Assembly: GCF_900088535.1 (NCBI RefSeq)
Contig: NZ_LT578417.1
Span: 806,001 to 870,000 of the forward strand
Length of the DNA stretch: 64,000 nt
Reading direction: 5' to 3'
From: Cyanobium sp. NIES-981
GTDB lineage: Bacteria > Cyanobacteriota > Cyanobacteriia > PCC-6307 > Cyanobiaceae
Shown here: piece by piece, positions 18,301-26,509 of the stretch
Numbering within the stretch: the stretch's first letter is position 1
Layout of the letters: every line of letters starts with the position of its first letter
Program-made: the position numbers and the translations under genes
Notes under the pieces: generated by a model
Told to the model about the DNA's origin: nothing
What the model saw: only the letters and a program-made list of their open reading frames with translations
Database searches by the model: none

Positions 18301-18880
18301 GGGCCTCGTCCTGGTGCTGCTCAACCCCAACCGCCCCCGGGATCGCTCCCACTTCGAGCTGTTCCCTTACTGGCACCAGACGTTCTATCGGCACGTGGAA
18401 GCCACCAGCTGCACCCCCTTCGCCAGCCGGGCGCTTGATCGCGGCCTGCCTGGGGTGGTGGTGGCCATGGCCCGTCACACCGATGCCCGGCTGGCGCCGG
18501 CCAAGGGGGCGATGGCCGCTGACGCGCTGCAGCAGATCAAGGAGCAGATCGCCGCGGCCCTGCAGAGCCGTTGCATGGCCTCCGGCGCTGCCGACGATGG
18601 CCACAGCCATCTGCTGCCCACGGAGGTGCGTGATCAGGTGATCGATCTGATGGAGGCCTGGTGGAAGCTCACCCAGCAACCCGAGGTCAAACTCCAGTAC
18701 TGGACCTATGAGGACAAGGGCGCTGGCGCCGGCCTGCTGCACACCCCCCTGGACAACGACACGCTCTATGCCAGCGACGGCTACAAGCAGTTCACCACCA
18801 ACTGGAGCCTGCGCGATGTGGAGCCCGCGGTGCCGATCCGGCTGGTGAACTTCCGGGAAGAGATCACCGCTGAGGACTAG
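15338..18880 (+). CDS. drmA: DISARM DrmA, large helicase
   Basis: An 1180-residue SF2 helicase-like protein of the DrmA type. It has Walker A FFPTGGGKTEAY (about residue 460), a variant motif II QDELHLI (about 720) and a C-terminal lobe with TSMISVGLDISRLGLM and ATSRVGRQL (about 940-972). A CPWC...C segment (about residues 587-645) may bind zinc. DrmA and DrmB form the core complex of all DISARM classes and interact with DNA with a free 5' end. drmB follows after 7 bp. The start is ATG 15338, whose first 27 bases are duplicated upstream at 9684. No internal stop is seen. Transcription from the drmMI side is now interrupted by minus-strand genes, so a local promoter in 15245-15337 is likely. 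Confidence 0.93.
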   Translation: MATSAEIRQQLVAALRSDLIGPGWQDVARRHEQLSQPPSVWYTTGFLVPHKFQQEAGRPPEPGEDSNADQAGEEPSNDASIRLEKKEPDEDANDSLAQANKRRTWFPSSLGMSFILERGSTLEATVSWGDYTPPADGEEPRHWLRTPQRVQHSFVIAGPGSSYDIPLEANPEGLCLRWIARTAPKKLGYPSDQLSVSLFLLNKREPPRANQIRYRDPFTAFQAELSLHCPQGFPPRRDALQSAANQDSDEALAALQYRRDFCFASGHNVAVIAAGIHEDRPDRAFTLTTTWLPTAEVMRVLPEPPATAANVPMGMEALADLAQSEQIIAKLLPMVTAYRGWITQQPKHPISEKDQNDTAKQLRAQAQDCADRIEAGIRLLADPLVREAFRTMNLVMARAQRQRSAFSARVPPERIGKQPGTRTPGWRFFQLAFVLMNLPGLAQPDTERGRLDRETVELLFFPTGGGKTEAYLGLAAFTLVHRRLAHPGIESAGVTVLMRYTLRLLTLDQLGRAATLICALELERLKRAEAGDRFLLGEWPFEIGMWVGKAATPNKLGGPGDSDDKCTHAVLNRWTKRGGERPIPIETCPWCNRPLRPEGFKLLPPKKPDRLEIYCREPIVPEDRQEFTHMGPCPFHKDVPLPVLAVDEQIYRRLPCFLIATIDKFAALPWLGKTSALFGNVSHYQLPTGGAVAGFWGPAEKAMGLTIPHGRLLPPELVIQDELHLISGPLGTLAGLYEAVIERLMRPTSESPPPKIIASTATVRRAEAQIRALFGRGQARVFPPPGPERGDNFFSRTEPDPNQARLYVGLSAPGRNLKGVLLRSYLGLMAAAQKAWDDHKGMGARNPADPYMTLLGYFSNLKELGVTRSILEDELGAQLEAFASNRALPMEGVDNPFASRSRPAMPEELTSRVSTAQISATKDRLSKPYVDKERLDVALATSMISVGLDISRLGLMVVLNQPKTAAEYIQATSRVGRQLSGNPEENKPGLVLVLLNPNRPRDRSHFELFPYWHQTFYRHVEATSCTPFASRALDRGLPGVVVAMARHTDARLAPAKGAMAADALQQIKEQIAAALQSRCMASGAADDGHSHLLPTEVRDQVIDLMEAWWKLTQQPEVKLQYWTYEDKGAGAGLLHTPLDNDTLYASDGYKQFTTNWSLRDVEPAVPIRLVNFREEITAED

Positions 18881-18887
18881 CTGAACC

Positions 18888-20798
18888 ATGCCGCCGAGCA
18901 GCCGCCGCCAATCCGCACCACCGCCCCTGGGAGAAGTGCGCCAGAGCCAGGTGCTGCAGCTTGCTGGCCCTGGCGCCATGGTGGATCTGCCCGACTACGC
19001 GGTGCTGATCGGCGGGCTCGATTTCTGGAACGACCGCGGCTGCGATCAGATCCATGAACCCCGGCTGCTCCGCCTGGCGCGGCAGGCCACCGGCGCGGCG
19101 CGGGTGGATCTGCGCACCCCACCCAAGGAGGTGGATCCCCTGAAGAAGATCAGCGGCTCGATCAAGGCGCTGCGGTTTCCGGAGTGGTCGGTAGTGCAGA
19201 AGAAGCTGCCCGACCGCGAGGCCTTCGGCATCCCATGCAGGGCCCGCCTGCTGGTGCACTTCAACGACAGCTGCATCAAGGACTGGAAGAAGTACAAGGA
19301 CGCCGACGGCGAACATGCGCTGGTGCCGGTGCGCTTCGTGATGGCGTGCCCGCACGGGCACCTCAGCGACATCCGCTGGCGCGACTTCTGCTTCAACCAG
19401 TTCGGTTGCAAGAACGACGAACGGCTTTATCTGCTGGAGGCCGGCACCGGTAACGACTTCACCCAGATCTTCGTGCAGTCGGAGGGTGGCGTCACCCGCA
19501 AGCTCGCCGATGCCCTGATCCCCGAGACCAAGGCTCTCGGCACCTGCCAGGGGCACACCCCCTGGCTGGGGCGTTACAGCCGTGATCAGGAGCGCTGCCT
19601 CACCGATGGCGAACCCACGTTGAACCGCCTGCTGGTGCGATCGGCCACCAACGCCTACTTCAGCGAGACGATCTCGGTGATCTCCCTGCCGGAGGAGGCC
19701 GGCGCCCTGGCCAAGCGGGTCACCGAACTCAAGGATGAGCTGGAAGGCATTGAGGCTGAGGACGACATCGCAGCGGCGCTGAAATTCAACCCCCGGCTCA
19801 AGAGCGCTTTCGCAGGCGTGGAGCCCGCGGCGCTCTGGCAGGCGATCGAAGCCCTTCGCGGCGGAAGCAGCGGCGACATGCCCCAACCGAAGGACGAGGA
19901 ACTGCGGCTGTTGGTGGGCCCGATGGAGGGGGTCTCCAGCACGGCGGAGGACAGCCTGTTCGAGGCGAGCGTGTGGTCACCGCCGGATCCACCGGCCTGG
20001 TTTCAGCGGGCCATCCGCCGGGTGCTGCTGGTGCGGCGACTGCGGGAGGTGCAGGCTCTGGTGGGCTTCACTCGCTTCACACCGCGCACCAGCAGCCTGG
20101 GCGGGCTGCCGATCGACACCACCGGAGCCAACCGCCGCGCTCCCCTGGCCAACGATCTGCGCTGGCTGCCGGCGGCCGAGAACAAGGGGGAGGGCATCTT
20201 CATCGAGTTCGAGCCGGCCACGATCAAGGCCTGGGCGGCCAGCGATGCTGTGGTTAGCCGCGCCGGCCAGTTCAGCCAGGCCTTCGAGAACGACTGGCTC
20301 AAGTCGCGGGGGCTGGATGCCGAGCAGTTCCCCTTCCCCGGAGCGCCTTACCTCCTGCTGCACAGCCTCAGCCATCTGTTGATCACCGAGATGGCGCTGG
20401 AGTGTGGCTATGGCGCCAGCTCGATCCGTGAGCGGATCTACGCCAACGCGGAGATCGGCTACGGCATCCTGCTGCTCACCAGCAGCTCGGGGTCCGAGGG
20501 AACCCTGGGCGGCCTTGTGGATGCCGGAAAGCGGATCGTGCCCTACCTGGAGCGGGCCTTCGAGCGGGGGCAGCTGTGCAGCAACGATCCGTTCTGCTCC
20601 GAGCACGATCCCAACCACCCCTTCGACATCCGGCCCACCCATGGCGCGGCCTGCCACGGCTGTGAGCTGATCGCCGAAACCTCCTGTGAGCAGCGCAATG
20701 AGTTCCTTGATCGGGCCCTGGTGAGCCGCACGGTGGCGGTGGTGGACGACGCCGATGATCTGAGCTTCTGGAGCTTCATCAACTCGGGAGCCTCCTGA
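18888..20798 (+). CDS. drmB: DISARM DrmB, DUF1998 protein
   Basis: A 636-residue protein with a C-terminal DUF1998 domain. Its Cys-rich signature is ACHGCELIAETSCEQ (about residue 588), followed by EFLDRALV. Further Cys/His residues at CSNDPFCSEHDPNHPF probably complete a zinc site. DrmB pairs with DrmA in the core DISARM complex. It is 7 bp downstream of drmA, and its TGA overlaps the original drmC ATG (TGATG at 20796-20800), so the three genes were one translationally linked unit before the IS arrived. Intact. Confidence 0.93.
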   Translation: MPPSSRRQSAPPPLGEVRQSQVLQLAGPGAMVDLPDYAVLIGGLDFWNDRGCDQIHEPRLLRLARQATGAARVDLRTPPKEVDPLKKISGSIKALRFPEWSVVQKKLPDREAFGIPCRARLLVHFNDSCIKDWKKYKDADGEHALVPVRFVMACPHGHLSDIRWRDFCFNQFGCKNDERLYLLEAGTGNDFTQIFVQSEGGVTRKLADALIPETKALGTCQGHTPWLGRYSRDQERCLTDGEPTLNRLLVRSATNAYFSETISVISLPEEAGALAKRVTELKDELEGIEAEDDIAAALKFNPRLKSAFAGVEPAALWQAIEALRGGSSGDMPQPKDEELRLLVGPMEGVSSTAEDSLFEASVWSPPDPPAWFQRAIRRVLLVRRLREVQALVGFTRFTPRTSSLGGLPIDTTGANRRAPLANDLRWLPAAENKGEGIFIEFEPATIKAWAASDAVVSRAGQFSQAFENDWLKSRGLDAEQFPFPGAPYLLLHSLSHLLITEMALECGYGASSIRERIYANAEIGYGILLLTSSSGSEGTLGGLVDAGKRIVPYLERAFERGQLCSNDPFCSEHDPNHPFDIRPTHGAACHGCELIAETSCEQRNEFLDRALVSRTVAVVDDADDLSFWSFINSGAS

Positions 20799-20829
20799 TG
20801 GCCCTCAAGCTTCCGGCTGAAACGCTTAG

Positions 20830-22204
20830 GAGTTTGCAGAAAAAATCTCGTCGCGAGGCGAGTTCTCCCCCTCCGTGACCCAGCCAGCTGGTCATGGCGA
20901 GGCGATTATTGGAATGACTCAGGCTCGCTGTGAGTCCCTGATCCTCGGGATTGGTACCTCGCTCGACGCTGAATCTCCTCGCAGGCTCCCATCTCTGGAG
21001 AACGGCCTGTTCATGCCATCGCCTCCACAGGCCTGAGCAGGTTGCTCAGGCGGATCAGGTTGTAGGCGATCACATGCAGTCCGAACATGGCACTGACATT
21101 GGCCTGGCCGCGCAGCTTGAACTGGCGCAGGCCGCCGAACTGCTTGATCCAGCCGAAAACCTTCTCGATGCCGCGGCGTGCATGGATCGACTTGGCATAG
21201 CCCTCATGGCGAGTGGTGCGGCCATCGATGGCGGAGCCGCCGGAGCGTCCTGCGTTCTGGGCGACATGCGGGGTAACGCCGATCCGTCGCATCTCTGCGA
21301 CGAATCCATGGGTGTCGTAGTTCTTGTCAGCACCGATGGTTTTCTGGTGGTGCCCGGGGAGATCGGCGGCCATCTCCTTGGCCGCATCCCGTTCGCCGTA
21401 GCCGTCAGCCTGGGTCACCCGGCAATCCACCACCAGGGCATGGCGGTTGTCCATGAGCACATGCCCCCGGTAGCTGGGCAGGGCCGGGTGAACATTCGAC
21501 TTGCGGGCCAGAAGAGCGTCGGGATCCGTGCCGGAGCGATGGGTCTTGTTGCTGAGACGCACCCCGCGGAAGTCGCCCTTGGCCCGCTTCCTGCCATCCT
21601 TGGCCGCCCCGAATCCCTCGCCAGGGCCTGATGGCGGAGGCGGCGGGTCATCCTCTCCGTCGATTCGCTCCAGGGAGGCATGTGAGGCCCAGGCTTGGAG
21701 CAGGGTGCCATCGACGGAGAAGTGTTCATTGCTGAGCAGCGGTTTCACCTCCGGTGCCGCCATCAGCTTCTCCAGGAACCGGCCCATCAACTGCTCGTTG
21801 AGCAGCCGCTCACGATTCTTGGTGAACGTGGTCGGATGCCAGATCGGATCGTCAGGACTCAAGCCCACAAACCAGCGGAACAGCAGGTTGTAGTCGAGCT
21901 GCTCCAGCAGCAGGCGCTCCGAACGGATCCCGTAGAACGCCTGCAGCAGTGAGGCCAGCAGCAATTGCTCAGGCGGTATCGATGGCCTGCCTTCTGAGGC
22001 ATAGAGATGGCAGAAGGTGGGATTGAGGCGATCGAGAGCCTGATCCGCCAGCTTGCGAATCCGCCGCAGCGGATGGCCGGCCGGAATCCGCTCCTCGATC
22101 GAGACGTAGGAGAACAGTGAGCCTGTGCGCTCCTGCTGACCACGCATCAAGCCTGAGGCGGATACTCCATTTTCGCAGGGGTGGGCGGGTTTTTCAGCGA
22201 ACTC
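20830..22204 (-). mobile_element. IS5-family element, copy 2, inserted in drmC
   Basis: A 1375-bp complete element with imperfect terminal inverted repeats (GAGTTTGCAGAAAAAA at one end, GAGTTCGCTGAAAAAC at the other). TTAG at 20826-20829 and 22205-22208 is a 4-bp target duplication fitting the YTAR preference of the IS5 subgroup. It is the inverse of copies 1 and 3, and its transposase is on the minus strand. Confidence 0.96.
21011..22147 (-). CDS. IS5-family transposase (copy 2)
   Basis: A 378-residue DDE transposase from ATG 22147. It has an N-terminal DUF772-type helical domain ([19 protein letters not shown], then [16 protein letters not shown]), first catalytic Asp in [13 protein letters not shown], second in [12 protein letters not shown], and Glu in [10 protein letters not shown]. 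The sequence is identical to copy 3. The frame is intact, so this copy may still be active. Confidence 0.95.
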   Translation of the reverse strand: MRGQQERTGSLFSYVSIEERIPAGHPLRRIRKLADQALDRLNPTFCHLYASEGRPSIPPEQLLLASLLQAFYGIRSERLLLEQLDYNLLFRWFVGLSPDDPIWHPTTFTKNRERLLNEQLMGRFLEKLMAAPEVKPLLSNEHFSVDGTLLQAWASHASLERIDGEDDPPPPPSGPGEGFGAAKDGRKRAKGDFRGVRLSNKTHRSGTDPDALLARKSNVHPALPSYRGHVLMDNRHALVVDCRVTQADGYGERDAAKEMAADLPGHHQKTIGADKNYDTHGFVAEMRRIGVTPHVAQNAGRSGGSAIDGRTTRHEGYAKSIHARRGIEKVFGWIKQFGGLRQFKLRGQANVSAMFGLHVIAYNLIRLSNLLRPVEAMA

Positions 22205-22962
22205 TTAGAGCTGTCGCGGCCTCCCTGCGGCAACTCAGCTATGTGCCCACCAGCTGGCAGGGGGTGCTGGCAGGGCTGAACGCTGACGGCCGCGGCCAGC
22301 TCGAACCCTTCCTGGTGGCGATGACACGCGAGGGCGGCCATCCACGGTTGATGGCGCTGGTGCTGGACCAGCTGGCCGATCAGCAGGAGTCCCTGCAACG
22401 GGAGCGCGATGCCTGGAGCTTTGTGTGGTCAGGCCCTGAGCCCCTCCACGCCAAGACGGCCGACACCTTCGCCACGGTGGACCAATTGATCCGACGCGCC
22501 CGGTCCAGCCTGCTGATCGCCACCTACAACATCGGGCTCTCGTGTGAGTTCCGTGGGCTGCTGGAGTCGATCGCCCTGCGCCTGGAGTCGGAGGACCTGC
22601 AGCGCGTAGATCTGTTCTTCCACCCCGTTCAGATCGCTGAGGGCTTTGGCTCTGATCCCCTGGCCGCAATCCGCCGTTGGTTCCATGCCGAGGTGTGGCC
22701 CTGGCCAGCCAAGCCTCGGGCCTACGTTGACCGGAGACTGCTCAGCGGGCCTGCCGAGCGTTGCTGCCAGCACGCCAAGGTTGTGATCGCCGACGCCGAA
22801 ACCGACCGCGCCAGCGCTCTGGTGACCAGCGCCAACTTCAGTGAGGCAGCCCAGCGCCACAACTTCGAAGCCGGCTGGCTGGTGTCACAGCCCTGGCGTG
22901 CCAAGCAGATCAGCGATCACTTTCAGAGGCTGGTGGCGGATAGGCTATTTGTTGAAATCTGA
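22117..22962 (+). CDS. drmC: IS-started DrmC variant (PLD-like)
   Basis: An open frame of 281 residues that starts at GTG 22117 inside the IS left end and passes through the insertion point into drmC codons in the correct frame. The first 29 residues are IS-derived, followed by RTLRAVAASLRQLSY of native DrmC. An AGGAG at 22108-22112, 4 nt before the GTG, could serve as ribosome-binding site. The PLD motif (HAKVVIAD, about residue 220) and SANF are preserved. Only the first 11 native residues are lost, so the product may keep activity if the region is transcribed. Whether it is expressed cannot be judged from sequence. Confidence 0.6.
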   Translation: MSLCAPADHASSLRRILHFRRGGRVFQRTLRAVAASLRQLSYVPTSWQGVLAGLNADGRGQLEPFLVAMTREGGHPRLMALVLDQLADQQESLQRERDAWSFVWSGPEPLHAKTADTFATVDQLIRRARSSLLIATYNIGLSCEFRGLLESIALRLESEDLQRVDLFFHPVQIAEGFGSDPLAAIRRWFHAEVWPWPAKPRAYVDRRLLSGPAERCCQHAKVVIADAETDRASALVTSANFSEAAQRHNFEAGWLVSQPWRAKQISDHFQRLVADRLFVEI

Positions 22963-23014
22963 CATCACATCCTGCCTGCAATCTTGATCGGATAGCAAAG
23001 CAGCCACAGAAACC

Positions 23015-23317
23015 ATGAAAGAGATACCCAACGACAAACTCAAGCCCTATGACATCCCAGATCCCGATGGAGATCTGAATGAGTGGTTCGACTTCGCTCA
23101 TACGATTAACGGCTATGAAGAAGCGGGCTCATTTAAAGCATGTGCCGAACTTGCCAATGAACAATCGGCCAAGACCCTCACCGAGATGCGCTGCGCCCTT
23201 TTATTTGAGGCCCGACGTGATCGGCATAGCGGAGGAATGGGCTACATCGACACAGACTGGATACGCAAACTGCTAAGGGGCATCAAGGAGATGGTTGAAG
23301 CTCAAGGCAACTTGTGA
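23015..23317 (+). CDS. Hypothetical 100-residue protein after drmC
   Basis: The family is not recognised. The product is soluble and acidic at its N-terminus, with a central segment (SFKACAELANEQSAKTLTEM) and a C-terminal helix (WIRKLLRGIKEMVEAQ). The DNA is lower in GC than drmC. It lies 52 bp downstream of drmC on the same strand and before the truncated nuclease gene at 23388. The start ATG 23015 has AAACC upstream and no strong ribosome-binding site. It may be a passenger of the island. Confidence 0.5.
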   Translation: MKEIPNDKLKPYDIPDPDGDLNEWFDFAHTINGYEEAGSFKACAELANEQSAKTLTEMRCALLFEARRDRHSGGMGYIDTDWIRKLLRGIKEMVEAQGNL

Positions 23318-23387
23318 GACAGGAACCCGCAACCTGCAAGCTGTATCATGGACCCATCAAGTGACTCGGCCCCAGCCAGGCATCGAG

Positions 23388-23788
23388 ATGACAAGCCCTA
23401 CAAATAATCTGGGCACATTGGAGTCTGTGGATCTCCGAGAGGCTTGGTCACACGAGGCACACAGCTTCACCCCATGGCTTGCCGAAAATCTGGATCGCCT
23501 GTCTCAAGCCATCGGAATACCGCTAGAGCTAGAAGGGCAAGAAGTATCCGTATCAACATTTTCTGCTGACATCCTGGCAAGGAACCCCCAAGACGACGGC
23601 CTCATACTGATAGAGAACCAACTTGAAATAACCGATCACAATCACCTTGGCCAGATCCTGACCTACCTCGCAGGCCTGGAAGCAAAGATAGTCGTCTGGA
23701 TCGCCAAAGAGTTTCCCGATCCACACCTATCAGCCGTGAGATGGTTGAACGACCACACCGTCGAGCCACTTTCTTTCTTCGCTGTCCA
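23388..23788 (+). pseudogene. Truncated DUF4268/NucS-like nuclease, N-terminal part
   Basis: From ATG 23388 the protein reads MTSPTNNLGTLESVDLREAW onwards. The motif VSTFSADILARN followed by LIENQLEITDHNHLGQILTY is characteristic of a PD-(D/E)XK-type N-terminal domain found before DUF4268 (Asp of SADIL, Glu of IENQLE). It continues to WLNDHTVEPLSFFAVH, where an IS3-family end (23789) cuts it off. The C-terminal DUF4268 part is absent from the window: the other side of the IS is an unrelated transposase tail. The gene is therefore broken, probably by insertion plus deletion. Confidence 0.75.
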
Positions 23789-24006
23789 TGGGGTTCCCAC
23801 GATTTCGTGGACACCGATCAGGGGTTCACAGGGTTGAGTCTACGAGCTGCAATGAACTGCTGCTCATAGTCGATTGGACTGATGTAGCCAATCGTTGAAT
23901 GGCGCCGTTCGCGGTTGTAGTAGCCCTCGATCCAGAAGGCCAGATCACGCTGCAGCTGCTGGGGTGAAACCAGTTCCTCTCGGTTGTCATCGAGGTCGAG
24001 TTCCAG

Positions 24007-24033
24007 CTACTGCTTCGCAGAAGCCTTCGGCTA
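24007..24033 (-). repeat. 27-nt short dispersed repeat, copy 1, inside an IS3 transposase gene
   Basis: On the coding (minus) strand the element begins TAGCCGAAGGCTTCTGCG and ends CAGTAG. It takes the place of one AAG codon after CTG, adding 24 bp net and two in-frame amber codons. A second copy with 3 differences lies at 59567-59593 in another IS3-type transposase. Confidence 0.85.
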
Positions 24034-24218
24034 CAGGGTGGAGAAAAAGCTCTCCACCACGGCGTTGTCCCAGCAGCAGCCCTTGGCGGACATGCTGCAG
24101 CTGATCTCGTGCTTTTTGAGAAGGACTCGGTAGTCGGTAGCCCGGTACTGGCTGCCCTGATCCGTGTGCAGCAGCAGCAGCTCCGGTTCCACCTGCCGGT
24201 GGCCGAGCGCCCTGTTAA

Positions 24219-25593
24219 GAGTTCGCTGAAAAACCCGCCCACCCCTGCGAAAATGGAGTATCCGCCTCAGGCTTGATGCGTGGTCAGCAGGAGCGCACAG
24301 GCTCACTGTTCTCCTACGTCTCGATCGAGGAGCGGATTCCGGCCGGCCATCCGCTGCGGCGGATTCGCAAGCTGGCGGATCAGGCTCTCGATCGCCTCAA
24401 TCCCACCTTCTGCCATCTCTATGCCTCAGAAGGCAGGCCATCGATACCGCCTGAGCAATTGCTGCTGGCCTCACTGCTGCAGGCGTTCTACGGGATCCGT
24501 TCGGAGCGCCTGCTGCTGGAGCAGCTCGACTACAACCTGCTGTTCCGCTGGTTTGTGGGCTTGAGTCCTGACGATCCGATCTGGCATCCGACCACGTTCA
24601 CCAAGAATCGTGAGCGGCTGCTCAACGAGCAGTTGATGGGCCGGTTCCTGGAGAAGCTGATGGCGGCACCGGAGGTGAAACCGCTGCTCAGCAATGAACA
24701 CTTCTCCGTCGATGGCACCCTGCTCCAAGCCTGGGCCTCACATGCCTCCCTGGAGCGAATCGACGGAGAGGATGACCCGCCGCCTCCGCCATCAGGCCCT
24801 GGCGAGGGATTCGGGGCGGCCAAGGATGGCAGGAAGCGGGCCAAGGGCGACTTCCGCGGGGTGCGTCTCAGCAACAAGACCCATCGCTCCGGCACGGATC
24901 CCGACGCTCTTCTGGCCCGCAAGTCGAATGTTCACCCGGCCCTGCCCAGCTACCGGGGGCATGTGCTCATGGACAACCGCCATGCCCTGGTGGTGGATTG
25001 CCGGGTGACCCAGGCTGACGGCTACGGCGAACGGGATGCGGCCAAGGAGATGGCCGCCGATCTCCCCGGGCACCACCAGAAAACCATCGGTGCTGACAAG
25101 AACTACGACACCCATGGATTCGTCGCAGAGATGCGACGGATCGGCGTTACCCCGCATGTCGCCCAGAACGCAGGACGCTCCGGCGGCTCCGCCATCGATG
25201 GCCGCACCACTCGCCATGAGGGCTATGCCAAGTCGATCCATGCACGCCGCGGCATCGAGAAGGTTTTCGGCTGGATCAAGCAGTTCGGCGGCCTGCGCCA
25301 GTTCAAGCTGCGCGGCCAGGCCAATGTCAGTGCCATGTTCGGACTGCATGTGATCGCCTACAACCTGATCCGCCTGAGCAACCTGCTCAGGCCTGTGGAG
25401 GCGATGGCATGAACAGGCCGTTCTCCAGAGATGGGAGCCTGCGAGGAGATTCAGCGTCGAGCGAGGTACCAATCCCGAGGATCAGGGACTCACAGCGAGC
25501 CTGAGTCATTCCAATAATCGCCTCGCCATGACCAGCTGGCTGGGTCACGGAGGGGGAGAACTCGCCTCGCGACGAGATTTTTTCTGCAAACTC
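24219..25593 (+). mobile_element. IS5-family element, copy 3 (complete)
   Basis: A 1375-bp element of the same sequence as copy 2, inserted in the IS3 orfB with a TTAA duplication (24215-24218 and 25594-25597), again a YTAR-type site. It has the same orientation as copy 1, so copies 1 and 3 form direct repeats around DISARM. Confidence 0.96.
24276..25412 (+). CDS. IS5-family transposase (copy 3)
   Basis: 378 residues, identical to the product of copy 2. It has intact DDE residues in [25 protein letters not shown] and [10 protein letters not shown]. An ATG at 24276 is preceded by an in-frame TTG at 24273. There is no frameshift. Confidence 0.95.
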   Translation: MRGQQERTGSLFSYVSIEERIPAGHPLRRIRKLADQALDRLNPTFCHLYASEGRPSIPPEQLLLASLLQAFYGIRSERLLLEQLDYNLLFRWFVGLSPDDPIWHPTTFTKNRERLLNEQLMGRFLEKLMAAPEVKPLLSNEHFSVDGTLLQAWASHASLERIDGEDDPPPPPSGPGEGFGAAKDGRKRAKGDFRGVRLSNKTHRSGTDPDALLARKSNVHPALPSYRGHVLMDNRHALVVDCRVTQADGYGERDAAKEMAADLPGHHQKTIGADKNYDTHGFVAEMRRIGVTPHVAQNAGRSGGSAIDGRTTRHEGYAKSIHARRGIEKVFGWIKQFGGLRQFKLRGQANVSAMFGLHVIAYNLIRLSNLLRPVEAMA

Positions 25594-26113
25594 TTAAGGG
25601 CCTCGATCACCAAGGCAGCATCCATGCGGTGATCGAGCTTCCAGCCGACGACACGGCGGCTGAACAGATCGATCCAGACGGCCAGATACCGCCAGCCCGC
25701 CGTGGTGCGGATAGAGGTGATGTCGCCCGCCCAACAGCGGTTGGGAGCCGGGGGCAGGAAGTCCTGCTCCAGCAGGTTCTCCACCACCCCAGCAGTCCCG
25801 CCGCCGGCCTTGGAGCAGGGCCGGAACGGCTTGCGGGTCCTGGCCTTGAGCCGAGCCCTCTGCATGAGTCGGGCGACACGGTGGCGGCCCACCGGATGGC
25901 CTGCAGCGCGCAGCTCCTGGTGGATCCGAGGAGAGCCGTAGAAGCCCCGGTGCTCGCCGAACACCGTCTGGATCTCAGCGGTGAACCGGGCGTTCTCGGC
26001 CGCCCGCTTTCCCGGCGCCTCCTGCCGCTGCCGCCAGGCGTAGAAGCCGCTGCGGGCCACACCCAGCTGCCGGGACAGCCAGGCCACCGAGTGCTGATCA
26101 GCGAGCTGATCGA

Positions 26114-26443
26114 TCAGGCGAAACCTCTCGGCGGCAGCTGCTCTTTGGCAAAGTGCGCTGCCGCCAGCCTGAAAAATTCCTTCTCCCTCCTGAGTTCCCG
26201 GTTCTCCTTGCGGAGCCGGTTGAGCTCAGCGCGCTCCTCGCTGCTGAGCAGGCCCTGGTCGCGGGGGCCGGCCTGGCCGCGATCAATGCGGGCCTGACGC
26301 ACCCAGCGGGCCAGGCTGCTGGAAGGAAGGCCGAGCCGCTCAGCAACGGCATTGCAGGAGAGGCCCTCCTGCAGGCAGAGGTCCACGGCCTCCGCCTTCT
26401 TCTGCGCCGTGAACCGGCGCCGGGTCTTGGTGAGGTTGCTCAT
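26114..26443 (-). CDS. IS3-family OrfA
   Basis: A 109-residue DNA-binding protein. An N-terminal HTH (RFTAQKKAEAVDLCLQEG, then NAVAERLGLPSSSLARWV) is followed by a leucine-zipper-like segment (ERAELNRLRKENRELRREKE), the classical IS3 OrfA layout. In IS3 elements OrfA and OrfB are joined by -1 frameshifting to make OrfAB; orfB starts just downstream in another frame. OrfA is intact, but its orfB is broken, so the element cannot move alone. Confidence 0.88.
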   Translation of the reverse strand: MSNLTKTRRRFTAQKKAEAVDLCLQEGLSCNAVAERLGLPSSSLARWVRQARIDRGQAGPRDQGLLSSEERAELNRLRKENRELRREKEFFRLAAAHFAKEQLPPRGFA

Positions 26444-26509
26444 CGATGAACAGTCTGATGGTCATGGCGTGACCCCTATCGACTTGTCCTTGAAATCGGG
26501 GGAACCCCA

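Larger units (their letters stand above)
20798..22962 (+). pseudogene. drmC: DISARM drmC split by an IS5-family element
   Basis: The native gene starts at ATG 20798 (MALKLPAETLR), is broken after codon 11 by the IS at 20830-22204, and resumes at 22205. Removing the IS and one TTAG copy gives a continuous frame of 261 residues, the usual DrmC size. DrmC is a single-domain phospholipase D-like protein. The HKD-type motif HAKVVIAD followed by SANFSEA is intact in the 3' part. In studied DISARM systems drmC was not strictly required, so the locus might still work without it. Confidence 0.9.
23818..26087 (-). pseudogene. IS3-family orfB transposase, interrupted twice
   Basis: The 5' part (26087 down to about 25594) encodes MAWLSRQLGVARSGFYAWRQ through WAGDITSIRTTAGWRYLAVW (first catalytic Asp) to VIEAL. 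IS5 copy 3 then splits it. The 3' part (24214 to 23818) encodes [17 protein letters not shown] (second Asp) and [13 protein letters not shown], with the Glu. It is then broken by a 27-nt insertion carrying two in-frame TAG codons (24007-24033) before LELDLDDNREELVSPQQLQ and the C-terminus. Not functional as it stands. Confidence 0.88.
23789..26509 (-). mobile_element. IS3-family element (TGGGGTTCC ends), split by IS5 copy 3
   Basis: The ends match over about 35 bp as imperfect inverted repeats: TGGGGTTCCCACGATTTCG on the left, and TGGGGTTCCCCCGATTTCA reading inward from 26509. It carries orfA (26114-26443) and orfB on the minus strand. No matching target duplication is visible: the left flank is a nuclease gene and the right flank is an IS1182-like tail. 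A deletion or recombination after insertion is therefore likely. IS5 copy 3 sits inside orfB. Confidence 0.88.
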
